Part shown: piece by piece, positions 1 to 6,531 of the stretch
Layout: each line of letters opens with the position of its first letter
How positions within the stretch are numbered: the first letter of the stretch is position 1
DNA from: Kiritimatiellota bacterium
GTDB lineage: Bacteria; Verrucomicrobiota; Kiritimatiellia; JAAZAB01
Length of the DNA: 10,000 nucleotides
NCBI GenBank assembly: GCA_008636095.1
Contig: VSJD01000230.1
Location: 1 to 10,000 of the forward strand
Reading direction: 5' to 3'
Notes under the pieces: generated by a model
Seen by the model: only the letters and a program-made list of their open reading frames with translations
Told to the model about the DNA's origin: nothing
The model's database searches: none
Program-made: the position numbers and the translations under genes

Positions 1-282
1 ATCAATGCCGACAATATCACCCACGGCAATACGACGCGACCCGGGAACGCCATGCACCACCTCTTCGTTCACCGAAATGCACACCGTGCCCGGATATCCC
101 CGGTATCCCAAAAACGCGCTCCGCACCCCCTGCCGCCGCATGAGCTCGCCAGCCTCATCATCGAGCGCTTTCGTCGTGATCCCGGGACTTACCCGCGCGG
201 CCAGCGCCTCGCAAATCGCCCGCGCGCTCCGCCCAGCCACGCGCATTTTGGCAATGTCCTCGGGACTCTTAATAATGATCAT
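1..282 (-). CDS. map: Methionine aminopeptidase, type I (N-terminal part, cut by window edge)
   Basis: Removes the initiator methionine from new proteins in the cytosol. Only the first 94 residues are present; the frame runs off at base 1. The translation starts MIIIKSPEDIAKMRVAGRSA and contains NEEVVHGVP (residues 72-80), whose His77 matches the conserved active-site His79 of the E. coli enzyme. The last residue in the window, Asp94 in GDIVGID, aligns with the first metal-ligand Asp (E. coli Asp97), so the remaining metal ligands lie outside. The ATG overlaps the adk stop as ATGA, which suggests translational coupling. The order secY-adk-map is common in bacterial spc operons. Family certain; integrity of the rest cannot be judged. 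Confidence 0.95.
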   Translation of the reverse strand, partial: MIIIKSPEDIAKMRVAGRSARAICEALAARVSPGITTKALDDEAGELMRRQGVRSAFLGYRGYPGTVCISVNEEVVHGVPGSRRIAVGDIVGID

Positions 283-929
283 TGCAGGCGCTTCATGATG
301 TCCGCCACGGTCTCATCGCGCGGCCCGGACGAATCCACCCGCTGTAACAGGCCGCGCCTCTCGTAGTAAGCTATCAAGTCGGCAGTCTGCTGCTGGAACA
401 CATCGAGCCGTTTTAAAATGGTTTCGTGACTGTCGTCGGGGCGCTGCGCCAGCTCGCCGCCACAGTTATCACAAACTCCCGCCGTCTTGGGCGGAATATT
501 CCGCACGTGAAAATTGGCGCCGCACCGGCGGCAAATCCGCCGCCCGCCCAGGCGTTCCAGCGACACCTCGCGCGAGACATCCAGCAGAAACACGTTGATT
601 AACTCCGCTCCGCGGCGGGCAAACTCGGCATCCATCAGGCGCGCCTGCGCCAGTGTCCGCGGAAAACCGTCGAACATATATCGCGCGTCCGGAGCGCCCC
701 GCTCAATACGTTCCATGACGATCTTCAGAATGATCTCGTCCGGAACGAGCGCACCCTGGCGCATGAAGACCTCCGCCTCACGGCCCACCAACGTGCCCGC
801 TTTGATCGCTTCCCGCAACATGTCCCCGGTGGAAACATGAATGAACGTGGTAGCGCTTCGAATGGCTTCCGCCATGGTGCCCTTCCCCGCGCCCGGCGCG
901 CCCAGCAAGATAATTGCCTGAATGCTCAT
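279..929 (-). CDS. adk: Adenylate kinase with zinc-type LID
   Basis: Catalyses AMP + ATP = 2 ADP in the cytosol. At 216 residues it is the usual long (LID-containing) bacterial form. Visible motifs: P-loop GAPGAGKGT (10-18), AMP-site STGDMLR (33-39), DGFPRT (87-92), LGGRRIC leading into the LID (127-133), and QRPDDSHE (162-169). The LID has Cys133, Cys136, Cys153 and Cys156 as two CxxC pairs, the known structural zinc site of many adenylate kinases. I chose the ATG at 929; an in-frame TTG two codons upstream (935) lies inside the adjoining repeat. No Shine-Dalgarno sequence is visible before this start, because the dispersed repeat ends only about three bases upstream. Overlaps map by four bases. 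Confidence 0.97.
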   Translation of the reverse strand: MSIQAIILLGAPGAGKGTMAEAIRSATTFIHVSTGDMLREAIKAGTLVGREAEVFMRQGALVPDEIILKIVMERIERGAPDARYMFDGFPRTLAQARLMDAEFARRGAELINVFLLDVSREVSLERLGGRRICRRCGANFHVRNIPPKTAGVCDNCGGELAQRPDDSHETILKRLDVFQQQTADLIAYYERRGLLQRVDSSGPRDETVADIMKRLQ

Positions 930-932
930 ATT

Positions 933-1052
933 CAATAAACATAGTCAATGTGTAATGGTAAATGGTTAATGCAAAGACAAAACAACTGCGGCGCAGTCTG
1001 TCCTCACCCATCCATTAACCATCAACCATTAACCATCTCCCATTCCCGCTAA
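933..1052. repeat. Dispersed intergenic repeat, copy A (secY-adk gap)
   Basis: This 120-base element fills essentially the whole gap between the secY stop codon and the adk start. It matches copy B at 7112-7213 in the same orientation, with about nine mismatches by eye over 102 aligned bases, plus 18 extra bases here. Internally, TAATGGT-AA-ATGGTTAATG (953-971) can pair with CATTAACCAT-CA-ACCATTA (1013-1031), a 10+7 bp stem with a 2x2 internal loop and a 41-base apical loop. CATTAACCAT occurs again at 1027-1036. No transposase or coding capacity is seen. It resembles a small non-autonomous dispersed repeat; the family name is unknown to me. Confidence 0.9.
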
Positions 1053-2411
1053 TCAACGCCTTGCGCGGAGTTTGCCCTTTTTAAGGAAGCCGTCATAATG
1101 CCGCATGATGAGATGCGATTCCACCTGCCGCATCGTGTCAAGCATGACGCCGACAATGATCAGCAGGCTGGTACCGCCAAAAAAAGAAGCGACGAGCCAG
1201 GGGATACTGAATTGGCGCGCCATAATTGTCGGAATGACCGCGATGATGGTCAGGAAGACCGCGCCCGCCAGCGTAATCCGGGTCATGGTCCGGTCCAGGA
1301 ATTCGGCCGTCGAGGTGCCTGGCCGGATGCCCGGCACATAGCCGCCGGCCTTTTTAAGGTCGTCGGCGATCTGCACAGGATTAAACACCGTGGCCACCCA
1401 AAAATAGGAAAAGAACAGGATCATGAGACCGTAAAGCGCCATGTAGAGCGTGCTTTGCATGTGAAAAGCCACGGCCACGTGCTTGAAAAATTCGCCTGGT
1501 AACATCTCGAAAATCTTCTGCGGAAACATGAGAATGGCCTGCGCGAAGATAATCGGCATTACTCCCGAATAATTGATCCGCAACGGCATATACGTACTTT
1601 GGCCGCCAAACACCTTGCGCCCAACCACGCGCTTGGCATACTGGACGGGAATCTTGCGCTGGGCCTGGGTAACGGCAATGGTGGCGGCCACCACCAGGAA
1701 TAACATCAACAGGAGCCCTACCAGATGGAATGCCGAAAATTGGGCTTCGCCCCCGCCCACTGGCCGGAACATACGTGTCATGGCTTGGACGGCGCCCGGC
1801 AGACGACTGATGATATTGACGGTGATGATCAGCGAAATGCCGTTGCCCACCCCCGATTGGGTAATCTGCTCGCCCAGCCACATCATGAGCATTGTGCCCG
1901 TGGTCATGGTCACCACCGTGACCAGCCGGAACCCCCAGACCGATTGCATACTGACAATCTCGCCGACATTACGCCCAAACAGGGCCGACGGGTTCTGGAG
2001 CGCCACGGCCATGGCATACCCCTGAACGATGCACAAGGCCACCGTCAGATACCGCGTGTACTGGGTAATTTTCTGCCGGCCGACATCGCCCTCACGCGCC
2101 AAGCGCTCCAAGCCCGGCACGACGGCCGTCATTAATTGGAAGATGATGGACGCGCTGATATAGGGCATGATGCCCAGGGCGCCGATGGCGCAATTACTCA
2201 TGGCACCACCGCTGAACAGATCCACGAGTCCCAGCAGACCCCCTCCCACCTGGTTGGAAATATGCTGGATCAGAGCCTGCAGTTCGCCGGTGCTCACGCC
2301 CGGCGTCGGCACCACGCTGAGCACACGGCAGAGAAACACCATGGCCAGCGTGAACAGGATCCGCTTGCGAAGCTCCTCGACCTTAAATGAATTGATGAAT
2401 GCGGAAAGCAT
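1053..2411 (-). CDS. secY: Protein translocase subunit SecY
   Basis: Central channel of the SecYEG translocon in the inner membrane, which passes unfolded proteins outward or into the bilayer. At 452 residues it is the normal length. Ten hydrophobic segments fit the family, for example around residues 17-34, 75-97, 160-179, 230-248, 283-297, 320-341, 380-397 and 405-424. Conserved blocks include FSGGAMSNCAIGALGIMPYI (67-86), LGEQITQSGVGNGISLII (179-196), QAQRKIPVQYAKR (249-261, cytoplasmic loop) and KKAGGYVPGIRPGT (353-366, a cytoplasmic ribosome/SecA-binding loop). The ATG at 2411 has only a weak GGGA about eight bases upstream. It is separated from rplO by a 177-base gap with a palindromic repeat. 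Its TGA stop directly abuts repeat copy A. Confidence 0.98.
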   Translation of the reverse strand: MLSAFINSFKVEELRKRILFTLAMVFLCRVLSVVPTPGVSTGELQALIQHISNQVGGGLLGLVDLFSGGAMSNCAIGALGIMPYISASIIFQLMTAVVPGLERLAREGDVGRQKITQYTRYLTVALCIVQGYAMAVALQNPSALFGRNVGEIVSMQSVWGFRLVTVVTMTTGTMLMMWLGEQITQSGVGNGISLIITVNIISRLPGAVQAMTRMFRPVGGGEAQFSAFHLVGLLLMLFLVVAATIAVTQAQRKIPVQYAKRVVGRKVFGGQSTYMPLRINYSGVMPIIFAQAILMFPQKIFEMLPGEFFKHVAVAFHMQSTLYMALYGLMILFFSYFWVATVFNPVQIADDLKKAGGYVPGIRPGTSTAEFLDRTMTRITLAGAVFLTIIAVIPTIMARQFSIPWLVASFFGGTSLLIIVGVMLDTMRQVESHLIMRHYDGFLKKGKLRARR

Positions 2412-2431
2412 AATTTAGGTCCCGCGACAAT

Positions 2432-2465
2432 AAAAAAATACTGGATTCCCGATCAAGTCGGGAAT
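2432..2465 (-). terminator. Possible intrinsic terminator or attenuator before secY
   Basis: On the minus strand the 8-bp hairpin at 2445-2465 (five-base loop) is followed, after six bases (CCAGTA), by a run of seven T (2438-2432). This is terminator-like and lies in the direction of transcription between rplO and secY. The six-base gap between stem and T-run is longer than in strong intrinsic terminators, and secY needs transcription from upstream or a local promoter. It may be a weak attenuator or just repeat-derived structure. Confidence 0.3.
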
Positions 2466-2511
2466 GACATACCACACCCCATTCTGTCATTCCCGTGAAA
2501 ACGGGAATCAA
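2441..2511. repeat. Double palindromic intergenic repeat (rplO-secY gap)
   Basis: Two hairpins stand head to head. The first pairs ATTCCCGA (2445-2452) with TCGGGAAT (2458-2465). The second pairs ATTCCCGT (2489-2496) with ACGGGAAT (2501-2508) around a four-base loop. The halves 2444-2469 and 2485-2509 are also near reverse complements of each other, so one long stem with a 15-base loop is an alternative fold. Read on the minus strand, one frame gives the peptide VFTGMT...CHSRLDRESS. I recognise this as the translation of a very widespread class of bacterial dispersed repeats (cores like ATTCCCG-n-CGGGAAT) that is often mis-annotated as protein. No coding function is inferred. Confidence 0.88.
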
Positions 2512-2588
2512 GAATAGGGAGCCCATTATCCGCCTCCGACGTAAAATTCGGGTTTCCAATTTCAAGACGTGAACGGCCACATTGAAGG

Positions 2589-3035
2589 TTACGCAACGAC
2601 TTCGACTGTTCCACCGGCGGTCGTAATGATTTGCCTTGCGCTGGCGCTGAAGGCTTGGACCTTAACGGTTAATTTTTTCTTCAACTCGCCGCCACCGAGC
2701 ACTTTCACACCCTCTGGCCCGGACTTAATCAGGCCGGCGGCTTCCAGAACGGCGACCGTAACTTCGAATCCATTTTCGAAACGGTTTAAACGGTCTATCG
2801 ACACCAGCCGATACGTTCGCTTGTCGGGGCGGTTAAAGCCACGCTTTGGAATCCGGCGGAGCAGGCGCATCTGGCCGCCTTCGAAGGCGGGTTTATGCTT
2901 ATGACCCGAGCGGGCATATTGACCTTTGTGACCCCGGCCACAGGTTTTCCCCTTGCCCGATCCCGGGCCACAGCCCACGCGCATCTTGGGACGCCGTGCG
3001 CCCGGCGTATTTTTTAATTGGTGCAGATTCATCAT
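2589..3035 (-). CDS. rplO: 50S ribosomal protein L15
   Basis: Large-subunit protein uL15, which binds 23S rRNA during late assembly. The 148-residue product starts MMNLHQLKNTPGARRPKMRV, followed by the glycine-rich GPGSGKGK and GRGHKGQ segments (23-39). The C-terminal signature region includes KVLGGGELKKKLTVKVQAFS (111-130), then ASARQIITTAGG. The longer open frame to 3065 is not used. The ATG at 3035 has GGAG eight bases upstream and overlaps the rpsE stop as ATGA; a second ATG at 3032 is an alternative. Cys22 and Cys32 sit where many homologues have Arg and Ser. rpmD (L30), which often precedes this gene, is absent. Confidence 0.97.
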   Translation of the reverse strand: MMNLHQLKNTPGARRPKMRVGCGPGSGKGKTCGRGHKGQYARSGHKHKPAFEGGQMRLLRRIPKRGFNRPDKRTYRLVSIDRLNRFENGFEVTVAVLEAAGLIKSGPEGVKVLGGGELKKKLTVKVQAFSASARQIITTAGGTVEVVA

Positions 3036-3583
3036 AATTTCGTCTCCGGCGCGCCGGCAGGACAATGGTCGGGACGGCTCACGCCCCGCATGGCGTCCGC
3101 TTCAGCCTTTGTGCGCAGCTGCTGCAAGGCATTGATGGTGGCATGCACAACGTTCCATTTGTTGTTGCTACCCATCGACTTGGCCAGCACATTGTGGACT
3201 CCGGCAAGATTCAGCACGACGCGCGCCCCGCCGCCGGCGATAACACCCGTTCCATCCACGGCCGGCTTCAACATGACCTTCGAAGCGGAAAACTTGCCAA
3301 GAACATCATGCGGAATGGTGGTGCCGCACAACTTGATCTGAAACAGGGTTTTGCGGGCAATGTCACCGCCCTTGCGGATGGCATCGGCCACTTCATTGGC
3401 CTTGCCCAGCCCGTACCCGACACACCCCTTGTGATCGCCAACCACCACGACGGCGCTGAAACTCATCCGGCGCCCGCCCTTGACGACTTTGGAACATCGT
3501 TTCACCTGGACGACATACTCTTCCATCTCGCTGGAGGACACATCATCCTTGATCATCCGGTCTTTATACAATTTGTTTTCCAT
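3032..3583 (-). CDS. rpsE: 30S ribosomal protein S5
   Basis: Small-subunit protein uS5, which sits near the mRNA entry channel and affects decoding accuracy. The 183 residues include the double-stranded-RNA-binding-like N-terminal domain with KGGRRMSFSAVVVVGDHKG (35-53) and GYGLGKANEVADAIRKGG (56-73). The C-terminal domain has GTGVIAGGGARVVLNLAGV, typical of the family. The ATG at 3583 lies 11 bases after the rplR stop, with a weak GCGGA about seven bases upstream. The acidic N-terminus (VSSSEMEEYV) is normal for S5. The 3' end overlaps rplO by four bases. Confidence 0.97.
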   Translation of the reverse strand: MENKLYKDRMIKDDVSSSEMEEYVVQVKRCSKVVKGGRRMSFSAVVVVGDHKGCVGYGLGKANEVADAIRKGGDIARKTLFQIKLCGTTIPHDVLGKFSASKVMLKPAVDGTGVIAGGGARVVLNLAGVHNVLAKSMGSNNKWNVVHATINALQQLRTKAEADAMRGVSRPDHCPAGAPETKL

Positions 3584-3594
3584 AGGTTCCGCGC

Positions 3595-3948
3595 TTATAA
3601 TTTAATTCCGGCGGCACGCGCCGCCTCGGCAATGGCCTTGACGCGCCCGTTATAGGCATGCCCGCCCCGATCAAACACCACCTCGCCGATCCCTTTGGCT
3701 TTCGCGATCTCGGCGGCTTTGGTTCCGAGCCGTTGGGCGGTGTCCCGATTGTTTTTGCCCGCCAGTTCTTTGCTCCGCGTGGATACAGCCGCCAGCGTCG
3801 CAGCAGCACCGTCATCCACCAGTTGCACGTATATGTGTTTATTGCTTACGCTGACGCACATCCGTGGCCGCCGGGTGGTACCAACGACTTTCTTCCGCAG
3901 ACGCTGGTGCCGCCGCTTACGATAGTCCGATCTGGTTTTCAGCTTCAT
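3595..3948 (-). CDS. rplR: 50S ribosomal protein L18
   Basis: Large-subunit protein uL18, which binds 5S rRNA in the central protuberance together with L5. The 117-residue product begins MKLKTRSDYRKRRHQRLRKK, a basic N-terminal tail. It contains RPRMCVSVSNKHIYVQLVDD (27-46) and ends with EVVFDRGGHAYNGRVKAIAE (89-108) and AARAAGIKL, all typical of L18. The open frame extends upstream to 4143, but that part only shadows rplF. The ATG at 3948, four bases after the rplF stop and about nine bases after GGTGG, fits family length. Confidence 0.96.
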   Translation of the reverse strand: MKLKTRSDYRKRRHQRLRKKVVGTTRRPRMCVSVSNKHIYVQLVDDGAAATLAAVSTRSKELAGKNNRDTAQRLGTKAAEIAKAKGIGEVVFDRGGHAYNGRVKAIAEAARAAGIKL

Positions 3949-3952
3949 AAAT

Positions 3953-4489
3953 TTACGCCACCGTCTTTCCGACTTTACGCTTGATATACTCCCCCTTGTA
4001 TCGGATGCCCTTGCCTTTGTATGGTTCGGCAGGATAATATGACCGAATACGTGCAGTAAAATCACCAACGCACTGTTTATCCAGTCCGCTGACCACGATA
4101 TTGACGTTCTCCGTGATTTTGATCTCAATGCCGGCGGGAACATCCATTTCCACGGGACTGGAATAACCGAGTGTAAAGATCGCTTTCCGGCCCTGCACGG
4201 CGCCCTTAAACCCGACGCCTTGAATTTCCAGTTCCTTGGTAAAGCCCTTAGTAACCCCCTCCACCATATTGGCGATCAAGCGGCGATTCAGCCCATGCAA
4301 GGGGCTGAGCTCAGGGTCTAAAGCCTTGGGCTTAATCGCGACCAGCCCGGGTTCCAAACGGATTTCGAACACATCCGGGATCTCCCGGGTCAGCATTCCC
4401 TTCGGTCCTTTTACGGACAGGATCTTACCGCTCAACTTGACCTCCACTCCCGCAGGAATGGGAATCGGCGTTTTTCCTACTCTCGACAT
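3953..4489 (-). CDS. rplF: 50S ribosomal protein L6
   Basis: Large-subunit protein uL6, near the base of the L7/L12 stalk and the sarcin-ricin loop. The 178 residues start MSRVGKTPIPIPAGVEVKLS and show two repeated domains. Visible markers are GKILSVKGPKGML (21-33), LELQGVGF-like ELEIQGVGFKG (86-96) and the C-terminal signature EPYKGKGIRY (155-164). The ATG at 4489 is preferred over the frame start at 4516. It matches family N-termini and follows a purine-rich AGGAG...GAGGGG stretch. A 137-base gap separates it from rpsH. Confidence 0.97.
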   Translation of the reverse strand: MSRVGKTPIPIPAGVEVKLSGKILSVKGPKGMLTREIPDVFEIRLEPGLVAIKPKALDPELSPLHGLNRRLIANMVEGVTKGFTKELEIQGVGFKGAVQGRKAIFTLGYSSPVEMDVPAGIEIKITENVNIVVSGLDKQCVGDFTARIRSYYPAEPYKGKGIRYKGEYIKRKVGKTVA

Positions 4490-4626
4490 CGCCCCTCGTC
4501 TCCTTCCACAAAACACGCTATTATCTTCATATTGTCGATTTACGAAACCACATCCTCGCCCGAGGGAGAGTAAATATTGTTTTTGACACCACTGATCCGA
4601 TTAAGGATTCCTTGGTATTCCGCGCC
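4490..4626. other. Unexplained 137-base gap between rpsH and rplF
   Basis: This is the second-longest non-repeat gap in the block and is AT-richer than its surroundings. I see a short palindrome AAGGATTCCTT near 4602-4612, a small GC stem CCTCG-CC-CGAGG near 4553-4564, and on the minus strand a -10-like GATAAT (4525-4520) without a convincing -35 element. An SD-rich stretch for rplF lies at the rplF end. No gene or clear repeat is visible. A weak internal promoter is possible but unproven. Confidence 0.4.
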
Positions 4627-5025
4627 TTACCAGATCGTGCACAGCCACTCGCCGCCGGCATTCTGCTGGCGCGCTTCACGGTCGGTCATTAAACCCCGGG
4701 AGGTACTCACGATGGCTATGCCCGTGCCGTTCTTGATTGGCCGCAAGTCCGTGGCGCTCACATAGCGCCGTAAGCCCGGCTTGCTGACACGTCGCAGGCC
4801 GCGGATCACGCTCTCGCGCCCGGGCCCGAATTTAATGTACAGGCGCAACAGCTTGCTGGCGCCACCGCCCTCTGCGGTGTAATCATGGATAAAGCCTTCG
4901 CGCTTTAAAATGCGCGCGATATGATCCTTGATTCGGGAATACGGCAATTCCACCGCGTCGGCCCGAGCCATGTTCGCATTCCGCAAGCGGGTCAACATGT
5001 CGCCAATGGGATCTGTCTGATTCAT
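4627..5025 (-). CDS. rpsH: 30S ribosomal protein S8
   Basis: Small-subunit protein uS8, a primary 16S rRNA binder in the central domain and, in E. coli, the translational regulator of the spc operon. The 132-residue product starts MNQTDPIGDMLTRLRNANMA and carries the signature GTGIAIVSTSRGLMTDREAR near the C-terminus, ending GGEWLCTIW. The open frame reaches 5157, but that extension overlaps rpsN and has no S8 character. The ATG at 5025 is 14 bases past the rpsN stop, with AAGGGA about 11 bases upstream. I did not recognise an S8 operator of the E. coli type upstream of rplE. Confidence 0.97.
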   Translation of the reverse strand: MNQTDPIGDMLTRLRNANMARADAVELPYSRIKDHIARILKREGFIHDYTAEGGGASKLLRLYIKFGPGRESVIRGLRRVSKPGLRRYVSATDLRPIKNGTGIAIVSTSRGLMTDREARQQNAGGEWLCTIW

Positions 5026-5039
5026 AGTGATACTGTCCC

Positions 5040-5225
5040 TTACCAGCTGGCCTTGACCACTCCCGGAATCTGCCCCACCGAGGCCAATTCCCGGAAACAG
5101 ATGCGGCACAATTGAAATTTTCGCATGTAAGCCCGCCGTCGGCCGCACCGGCGGCAACGGTGATAGCCCCGGCTACTGAATTTCGGTTTGCGACCGGCTT
5201 TAACCATTAATGACAACTTCGCCAA
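5040..5225 (-). CDS. rpsN: 30S ribosomal protein S14, zinc-binding short type
   Basis: Small-subunit protein uS14 in the 30S head. At 61 residues it is the short C+ (type Z) form, starting [20 protein letters not shown]. Cys24-x2-Cys27 and Cys40-x2-Cys43 form the zinc site; the C-terminus [17 protein letters not shown] is typical. The start codon is TTG at 5225: it gives the conserved MAK N-terminus and has GGGAGGG seven bases upstream. The first in-frame ATG (residue 7) would cut conserved residues. It lies 14 bases after rplE. Confidence 0.96.
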   Translation of the reverse strand: MAKLSLMVKAGRKPKFSSRGYHRCRRCGRRRAYMRKFQLCRICFRELASVGQIPGVVKASW

Positions 5226-5231
5226 GCGCAG

Positions 5232-5239
5232 GCCCTCCC
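5232..5239 (-). promoter_or_regulatory. Ribosome binding site deciding the TTG start of rpsN
   Basis: The minus strand reads GGGAGGG directly after the rplE TAA stop and about seven bases before TTG at 5225. A strong SD here, with the MAK N-terminus, supports TTG as the real start. Confidence 0.75.
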
Positions 5240-5794
5240 TTATTTCGTATCAGTTCCAACAGCGGCAAACGGCATACCCATCAACCTCAGAAAATCGCGG
5301 GCTTCGTCGTCGGCCGCCGCTGTCGTCACAATCGTTATGTGCATGCCCTGAACCTTTTTAATTTCGTCGGCCACGATTTCAGGGAACACCGTTTGCTCAC
5401 GCATGCCCAGCGTATAATTGCCGCGCCCGTCAAATCCCTTTGGGGAAACGCCGCGGAAGTCCCGCAGACGCGGGAGCACGGTGTTCACCAACCGGTCAAA
5501 AAACTCGTACATGCGCGCCCCGCGCAGGGTTACCATGGCCCCAACGGGCATGCCTTCGCGCAGCTTGAAATTGGCGATGCTCTTGCGCGCCAGACAGACC
5601 ACGGGCATCTGCCCCGTGATCGTGGCCAGGTCGCGCACCAAGGTCTTGACGACATCCTTTTCCACCGTGGAATTGATCCCCATGTTAACGACGACCTTAA
5701 CCATGCGCGGCACCTGCATGACATTCCGGTAACCCCGCAGTTTTTTCATTGCCGGGATCACTTCCTGGATATATTTATCTTTCAATCTGGCCAT
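5240..5794 (-). CDS. rplE: 50S ribosomal protein L5
   Basis: Large-subunit protein uL5, which binds 5S rRNA and contacts the P-site tRNA. The 184 residues start [20 protein letters not shown]. They include the family signature [20 protein letters not shown] (26-45), [14 protein letters not shown] (90-103), and [20 protein letters not shown] (120-139). An in-frame GTG at 5803 overlaps the rplX stop. The ATG at 5794 is preferred because it gives the normal N-terminus; its SD-like GAGGA is unusually close (about two bases), helped by the upstream GGGTG. The gap to rplX is five bases. Confidence 0.97.
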   Translation of the reverse strand: MARLKDKYIQEVIPAMKKLRGYRNVMQVPRMVKVVVNMGINSTVEKDVVKTLVRDLATITGQMPVVCLARKSIANFKLREGMPVGAMVTLRGARMYEFFDRLVNTVLPRLRDFRGVSPKGFDGRGNYTLGMREQTVFPEIVADEIKKVQGMHITIVTTAAADDEARDFLRLMGMPFAAVGTDTK

Positions 5795-5799
5795 ATTCC

Positions 5800-6135
5800 T
5801 CACCCATCAAAGAGATGCCCGCATTGCTTGCACTTGCGTGACGTCTTGCCGTTTTCACCCCGCACACGCGCCACGCGGACCCCGTCCTTGCAGTGCGGAC
5901 AGAACAGCATCAGATTTGAAATCGCAAGCGCTCCTTCCTTCTTGATGATGCCCCCCTTGGGGTGGTCCTGTGATTTACGCATGGTTTTATGGATATAATT
6001 CAGCCCCTCCACGATTGCCTTCGCCTTGCCGGGCATAACCTGGAGCACTTTGCCGGTTTTCTTCCCCTCGGCCTCGCGCCCCGCACAGACCAGCACGATG
6101 TCGTTACGTCGAATATGCATGTGGGTCGTCGCCAT
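5800..6135 (-). CDS. rplX: 50S ribosomal protein L24 with C-terminal zinc ribbon
   Basis: Large-subunit protein uL24, an assembly initiator near the exit tunnel. The 111 residues contain the KOW-type N-terminal segment [20 protein letters not shown] (7-26), with [19 protein letters not shown] (28-46). The C-terminal part has [14 protein letters not shown] and [12 protein letters not shown]. Cys79/Cys82 and Cys102/Cys105 form two CxxC pairs, the zinc-binding variant of L24 known in part of the bacteria and absent in others such as B. subtilis. The ATG at 6135 lies two bases after the rplN stop, with GGAGG about ten bases upstream. A second ATG at residue 6 is possible. Confidence 0.96.
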   Translation of the reverse strand: MATTHMHIRRNDIVLVCAGREAEGKKTGKVLQVMPGKAKAIVEGLNYIHKTMRKSQDHPKGGIIKKEGALAISNLMLFCPHCKDGVRVARVRGENGKTSRKCKQCGHLFDG

Positions 6136-6137
6136 AC

Positions 6138-6503
6138 TTACAGAACCTCCGGCGCCAGTGAAATGATCTTGGCAAAATTTTTATCGCGCAGTTCCCGCGC
6201 CACGGGCCCGAAAATACGGGTCCCCAACGGATTCAGGCTGTCATCCACCAGCACGCAGGCGTTACTATCGAATCGCAGGTAAGATCCGTCTGGCCGGCGG
6301 ATCGGCTTGCGCGTGCGGACAATGACCGCCAGGCGCACCTCGCCCTTCTTCACCAGCCCGTTTGGTTGAGCCTCGCGGATGGCCACCTTGATGAGATCAC
6401 CGAGGTGTCCGTAACGCTTACGCTGTCCCAGGATACGGAAGCACTTGGCTTTGCGCGCCCCGGTATTGTCGGCAACATCCAAACATGTTTCTTCTGTAAT
6501 CAT
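6138..6503 (-). CDS. rplN: 50S ribosomal protein L14
   Basis: Large-subunit protein uL14 at the subunit interface. The 121 residues match the family end to end: [20 protein letters not shown] at the start, [19 protein letters not shown] (70-88) as the signature, and [20 protein letters not shown] (94-113) ending SLAPEVL. Start at ATG 6503. No clear Shine-Dalgarno sequence precedes it (the last bases are GATTTGTT). It is preceded by a 97-base gap that carries a tandem hairpin repeat, so this gene cannot simply be coupled to rpsQ. Confidence 0.98.
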   Translation of the reverse strand: MITEETCLDVADNTGARKAKCFRILGQRKRYGHLGDLIKVAIREAQPNGLVKKGEVRLAVIVRTRKPIRRPDGSYLRFDSNACVLVDDSLNPLGTRIFGPVARELRDKNFAKIISLAPEVL

Positions 6504-6531
6504 AACAAATCAGACCATCGCCAGCTAAAAA

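Noticed and set aside
5..366. Plus-strand open frames over map/adk, and similar plus-strand frames across the whole window
   Set aside because: They lie antisense to strongly conserved ribosomal-protein, secY, adk and map genes, show no family motifs and lack supporting ribosome sites.
953..971. Promoter inside the repeat copies (TTTACC, 17 bases, TTTATT on the minus strand)
   Set aside because: Only about four of six positions match at each hexamer, no better than chance in AT-rich DNA; left as a question for start-site mapping.
778..1011. Minus-strand frame over the secY-adk gap, and its counterpart at 7092-7373
   Set aside because: The shared peptide CFVFALTIYH-TLTMFI comes from the repeat itself, and the rest overlaps adk or rplP in the wrong frame.
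933..1052. CRISPR array from the repeated CCATTAACCAT motif
   Set aside because: The units are about 10-14 bases, adjacent and without regular unique spacers, and no cas genes are present.
2383..2580. Minus-strand frame of 65 codons between rplO and secY as a gene
   Set aside because: The frame starts with a non-conserved leader and most of it is the translation of the palindromic repeat (VFTGMT...CHSRLDRESS), a known source of spurious proteins. Kept only as a possible leader frame.
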